A DNA stretch of 26,083 nt from JBBDXA01 sp040902585. Its GTDB lineage: Bacteria > Planctomycetota > Phycisphaerae > Phycisphaerales > Phycisphaeraceae. The notes beneath the pieces are model-generated. The model worked only from the letters and a program-made list of their open reading frames with translations, was not told the origin of the DNA and searched no databases. Within the stretch, counting starts at the first letter, position 1; each line of letters starts with the position of its first letter. The stretch lies in contig JBBDXA010000139.1 of the NCBI GenBank assembly GCA_040902585.1, forward strand, positions 1-26,083. The letters are read 5' to 3'. The position numbers and the translations under genes are program-made. This document shows, piece by piece, positions 23,345-26,083 of the stretch.

Positions 23345-24067
23345 TCACTTCTCCGCCTGCTGCACCAGGCTGTTCAGCAGCATGATCTTCTGCCAGATCT
23401 TGCGGCTCAACCCCGTCGTCAACGTCTCCACATCATCGACCGCCGCGAGTACGACTTCATCATCCATGTCCTGACTGTAGAGCACGCTGATCTTGCCGAT
23501 GAGCGAAAGCATCTCGGCACAGTAGTCCAGGTAACGGTTGAGTTCGAAAGCGGTGAGGTCCGTCTTGGGGCTGCTGGCGGTGTCGCCGCCGACGGTGTCG
23601 GCCGGGCCGTGCTTGCGGAAGAGGCGATCGGGGTCTTTGTCGAGCTGGTGCATGTCGATGAGGTGGGCCAGCACGCGCAGCTCGTGGATGGCTGAGAGCG
23701 CGCGGCGACGTTTGACGCGGCGCTCGAGCGTGATGATGAAGACGATGGCTGCGCCGAGGAAGACGAAGCTGCTGATGAAGGCTTCGACGCCCTGCATCAT
23801 TTCCCAGCCGGAGGTGTCCTCGAAGCGATACGTGCCGTTGAGGATGAAGAACGCGAGGACCGCCGCCATGCCTAAAGCCAGAAGCCAGGCGATTGCGCGG
23901 AGCGCCGGCTGCGACCGGCGGACATGCGCCACGCGCTGGGCCGTCTGCTGGGCGACGGCGACGACATCACCGGCGACTTCCAATAAGTGCGCTTCGGGAA
24001 AGCGTTCGCCGATGCGCGACTGGAGGCGCAGAATCGTGCCGATGAGTTTGCCTGCATCCAGGGGCAT
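23345..24067 (-). CDS. Two-TM membrane protein of unknown function
   Basis: A 240-residue protein. Residues 1-50 are a cytoplasmic-looking helical region; TM1 spans about 55-76 and TM2 about 96-114, with a strongly basic RRVKRRR right after it (positive-inside). The following HELRVLAHLIDMHQLDKDPD (128-147) is striking; I recall similar H-x-L-R...AH-x-IDMHQL motifs in conserved proteins without assigned function. The C-terminal part (about 170-240) looks helical and acidic, with a DYCAEMLSLIGKI stretch. The start at 24067 is chosen because earlier codons come from the repeat element upstream. No partner gene is evident; its 3' end abuts a family B repeat. Confidence 0.72.
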   Translation of the reverse strand: MPLDAGKLIGTILRLQSRIGERFPEAHLLEVAGDVVAVAQQTAQRVAHVRRSQPALRAIAWLLALGMAAVLAFFILNGTYRFEDTSGWEMMQGVEAFISSFVFLGAAIVFIITLERRVKRRRALSAIHELRVLAHLIDMHQLDKDPDRLFRKHGPADTVGGDTASSPKTDLTAFELNRYLDYCAEMLSLIGKISVLYSQDMDDEVVLAAVDDVETLTTGLSRKIWQKIMLLNSLVQQAEK

Positions 24068-24110
24068 GTGGGGAATGTTAACAGCGCGGGAGCGGTCGGC
24101 ATTCAGAAGA

Positions 24111-24221
24111 ACCGAGCCCGATGGCGAGGCTTGGCGAGCCGTCGGGGTAATCCGCGATCGCATGCCGCCGATACCCCGCCGATACCCCGACGCCTCGGCG
24201 GACCTCGCCATCGGGCTTGGT
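24111..24221. repeat. Long imperfect palindrome (family C)
   Basis: Arms 24115-24129 and 24203-24217 are perfect 15-bp inverted repeats; inner arms 24141-24149 and 24183-24191 (GTCGGGGTA/TACCCCGAC) also pair. The region between holds an 11-base tandem duplication, GCCGATACCCC twice, at 24167-24188. It fills the gap between the divergent two-TM and DUF692 genes, so it must include or displace their promoters. Confidence 0.78.
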
Positions 24222-24237
24222 GGCCTACACTGTGACC

Positions 24238-25179
24238 ATGCCCGCCCCTCGACTCGGACACGCGAACCTCGGCCTCGGCGTCGGCCTGCGCTCGACGCAT
24301 TATCCGCACATTCTCCAGCAGTGGCCGCAGGTCGACTGGTTCGAAGTCATCAGCGAAAACTACATGGATTCGCAGGGCCGGCCGCGCTACGTCCTCGAAC
24401 AGATCGCCGAGCGCTACCCGCTCGTGATGCACGGCGTCGCGCTCTCCATCGGCTCGACCGATCCGCTCGATCGCGCTTACCTCTCGCGCCTTAAGAACCT
24501 CGCACAAGCGGTGAAACCGAAGTGGATCAGCGATCACATCTGCTGGACCGGCGTCGCGGGCCGCAACACGCATGACCTTCTTCCCATTCCTTTCACCGAG
24601 GCGAACCTTCGCCATGTCATCGCGCGGGTGAAGCAGGTGCAGGATGTACTCGAGCGCCCGTTCGTGCTGGAGAATCCTTCCAGCTATGTCACCTTTCGCG
24701 GCTCGACCATGAGCGAGTGGGAGTTCACCGCGCGCCTCGCCGAGGAAGCGGACTGCGGGCTGCTGCTGGATGTGAACAATGTGTACGTGTCGAGCTTCAA
24801 TCACGATCTGGATCCGATCGAGTTCATTCGCTCGCTGCCGCACGAACGCATCGTGCAGTTTCACCTGGCGGGGCACTCGACCTACCCGACGCACCTGATC
24901 GACACGCATGACAACCACGTGATTGATCCCGTGTGGGAGTTGTATCGCCTGGCGCATGAACTCACGGGTGGAGTCTCGACGCTGCTGGAATGGGACGCGC
25001 GGATACCGCCGTTTGAAGTGGTGCATGCGGAAGTATTGAAGGCAAAGAAGCACATGGACCTGGAGCACCATCCCGACAGGGTGGTGCTAATACCATCCGA
25101 ACCTCCCAACGCCTCCCTCGCCGCCACCCCCTCCGAAGTCCCGCACCCTCTTCATCACCTCACCGCCGAAGTCGAATGA
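24238..25179 (+). CDS. DUF692 family protein (MNIO, multinuclear non-heme iron enzyme; BufB-like)
   Basis: A 313-residue TIM-barrel protein. Conserved metal-ligand segments are easy to see: VMHGVALSIGS, SDHICW, LENPSSY, LLLDVNNVYVSS, VQFHLAGHS, DTHDNHV and LLEWD. MNIO enzymes use two or three iron ions to modify cysteine residues in peptides (as MbnB in methanobactin or BufB in bufferins). The start at 24238 fits the family opening LGVGLR. It overlaps the downstream DUF2063 gene by four bases (ATGA), the usual partner arrangement. No small Cys-rich precursor gene is seen upstream, where a repeat lies instead. The last about 30 residues are partly coded by a REP element (25062-25088) and are not conserved in the family as I know it. 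Confidence 0.92.
   Translation: MPAPRLGHANLGLGVGLRSTHYPHILQQWPQVDWFEVISENYMDSQGRPRYVLEQIAERYPLVMHGVALSIGSTDPLDRAYLSRLKNLAQAVKPKWISDHICWTGVAGRNTHDLLPIPFTEANLRHVIARVKQVQDVLERPFVLENPSSYVTFRGSTMSEWEFTARLAEEADCGLLLDVNNVYVSSFNHDLDPIEFIRSLPHERIVQFHLAGHSTYPTHLIDTHDNHVIDPVWELYRLAHELTGGVSTLLEWDARIPPFEVVHAEVLKAKKHMDLEHHPDRVVLIPSEPPNASLAATPSEVPHPLHHLTAEVE
25062..25088. repeat. REP-like element (family A) inside the DUF692 gene
   Basis: A 27-base copy identical to 9148-9174. It is read in frame as part of the C-terminal tail (EHHPDRVVL). The enzyme core ends just before it, so the element seems to have landed near the 3' end and supplied a new tail. Confidence 0.8.
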
Positions 25180-26083
25180 ACCCGCCCGATGCACAACCCG
25201 AACCGTCCGAACTCTCCATCGTGCAGCGATGGTTCCAGGCGGTGATCACCCACCCCAACGGCGTTGGTTGCGGCGTGGTCTCCTCAGAGGCCACGCAAAT
25301 CCTGCCTGGCGCTGTACGCATCGACGCCGTCATCGCGCCGTCATCGCGCCTCAGCGAGACCGAGCGAATCAACATTTACGCCAACGCCTTCTACGCCCGC
25401 CTCGTCGAATGCCTCGGCGAAACCTTTCCCATCCTCAAACGCACGCTCGGCGAAGAAGTGTTCAACGGCTTTGCCATGGGTTACCTGCAAACGTATCCAC
25501 CAAAGAGCTACACGCTTAACGAACTGGGCACGCTGTTTCCGCAGTACCTGCGCGAATCACGACCTGCGCGAAACGATCACCATGAACCGGACTGGGCGGA
25601 TTTTCTCATCGAGTTGGCAACGCTGGAATGGACGATCGAAAAGGTATTCGACGGCCCCGGCATTGAACGGTTACCTACGCTCACAGTTGATCGGTTGCTC
25701 GCATTTCCGCCGGAGAAGCGGCCTTCACTGCGATTGAAAACAGCACCGTGTCTGCGGCTGCTGGCGATGGGGTATCCGGTGAATGACTATTTCACCGCAA
25801 TGCGGAAGGATGAGAACGCGATGGTGGAGATGCCTTCGCCGGACGAGTCGTGGCTGGCGGTGACGCGAAGGGAGTATGTGGTGCGGCGCGTCGACCTGAC
25901 GCAGGGGCAGTTCGTTGTCCTTGCCGCGCTGGAGAACGGAATGTCAGTCGGAGAGGCGATCGCGGCGGCGGAGGCGTGGCTGCCTGAAGAGAATGAAGCG
26001 CTGGCGCGTGAGATCCGCGCGTGGTTTGAACAGTGGAGCGTGATGGGGGTGTTTGTGGATGTGAACGGCGGCGAGCGGCCGGC
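25176..26083 (+). CDS. DUF2063 family protein (BufC-like partner), 3' end cut by window
   Basis: At least 302 residues; the frame is still open at the window end. Residues about 15-105 match the N-terminal DNA-binding-like DUF2063 domain (QRWFQAVITHP...INIYANAFYARLVECLGETFPIL), followed by the YPP.SYTL.ELG..FP.YL segment. The rest has the alpha/beta C-terminal part (FLIELATLEWTIEKVFD... and QFVVLAALENGMSVGEA). This family assists DUF692 enzymes by recognising the precursor peptide leader. It overlaps the DUF692 stop by four bases, so the two are translationally coupled. Confidence 0.88.
   Translation, partial: MNPPDAQPEPSELSIVQRWFQAVITHPNGVGCGVVSSEATQILPGAVRIDAVIAPSSRLSETERINIYANAFYARLVECLGETFPILKRTLGEEVFNGFAMGYLQTYPPKSYTLNELGTLFPQYLRESRPARNDHHEPDWADFLIELATLEWTIEKVFDGPGIERLPTLTVDRLLAFPPEKRPSLRLKTAPCLRLLAMGYPVNDYFTAMRKDENAMVEMPSPDESWLAVTRREYVVRRVDLTQGQFVVLAALENGMSVGEAIAAAEAWLPEENEALAREIRAWFEQWSVMGVFVDVNGGERP

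Overview
The window looks like a chromosomal segment of a GC-rich Planctomycetota bacterium, perhaps of the Phycisphaerae. The evidence is a combination typical of that phylum: a pseudopilin with the planctomycete-style H-x9-DG tail, a PEP-CTERM surface protein, a sulfatase lipoprotein, a sugar isomerase fused to a Gfo/Idh/MocA oxidoreductase, a secreted carbohydrate-binding protein, and many palindromic repeats between and inside genes. No rRNA, tRNA, CRISPR array, transposase or phage gene was recognised. The assignment to a phylum is an inference from gene content.

Left part (1-9131): a bicupin isomerase-like gene and a TIM-barrel/Gfo-Idh-MocA fusion form a sugar- or cyclitol-oxidation pair ending in a clear terminator. 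Two minus-strand genes for exported proteins follow, a pseudopilin and an internally duplicated PEP-CTERM protein. After a 443-base gap come a sulfatase lipoprotein, an orphan Imm7 immunity gene and a YqgE/AlgH gene. Middle (9132-14460): a REP-like cluster, a secreted protein with two CBM-like domains, a CPBP membrane protease carrying an in-frame palindrome, and the block carbamoyltransferase (NodU/CmcH) - SxtJ-like membrane protein - GNAT acetyltransferase.

The most interesting region is the minus-strand operon at 14467-20235, read right to left: a membrane-anchored SGNH (DltD-like) acyltransferase, a 43-residue one-TM microprotein ending in the hexapeptide FQYEGF, an MBOAT (DltB-like), an AMP-forming ligase (DltA-like), a carrier protein (DltC-like) and a type III PLP decarboxylase. 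This is a complete Dlt-type export-acylation machine, including a DltX-like shuttle with the F-x-Y-x-x-F tail, plus an added decarboxylase. The ligase/carrier/decarboxylase trio resembles BtrJ/BtrI/BtrK of butirosin synthesis, where an amino acid is decarboxylated while bound to the carrier. My working model is that the cell makes a decarboxylated aminoacyl (omega-amino acyl) thioester and hands it through MBOAT, microprotein Tyr40 and SGNH Ser118 to an envelope or exopolysaccharide acceptor. The substrate and the acceptor cannot be read from the sequence. An alpha/beta hydrolase and a glycyl-tRNA synthetase lie upstream on the same strand.

Right part (21287-26083): an alpha2-type glycyl-tRNA synthetase with a long low-GC insertion, a two-TM protein of unknown function, and a DUF692 (MNIO)-DUF2063 pair overlapping by 4 bases, the second gene cut by the window end. 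At least four kinds of palindromic repeat are scattered over the window; two of them lie inside open reading frames.
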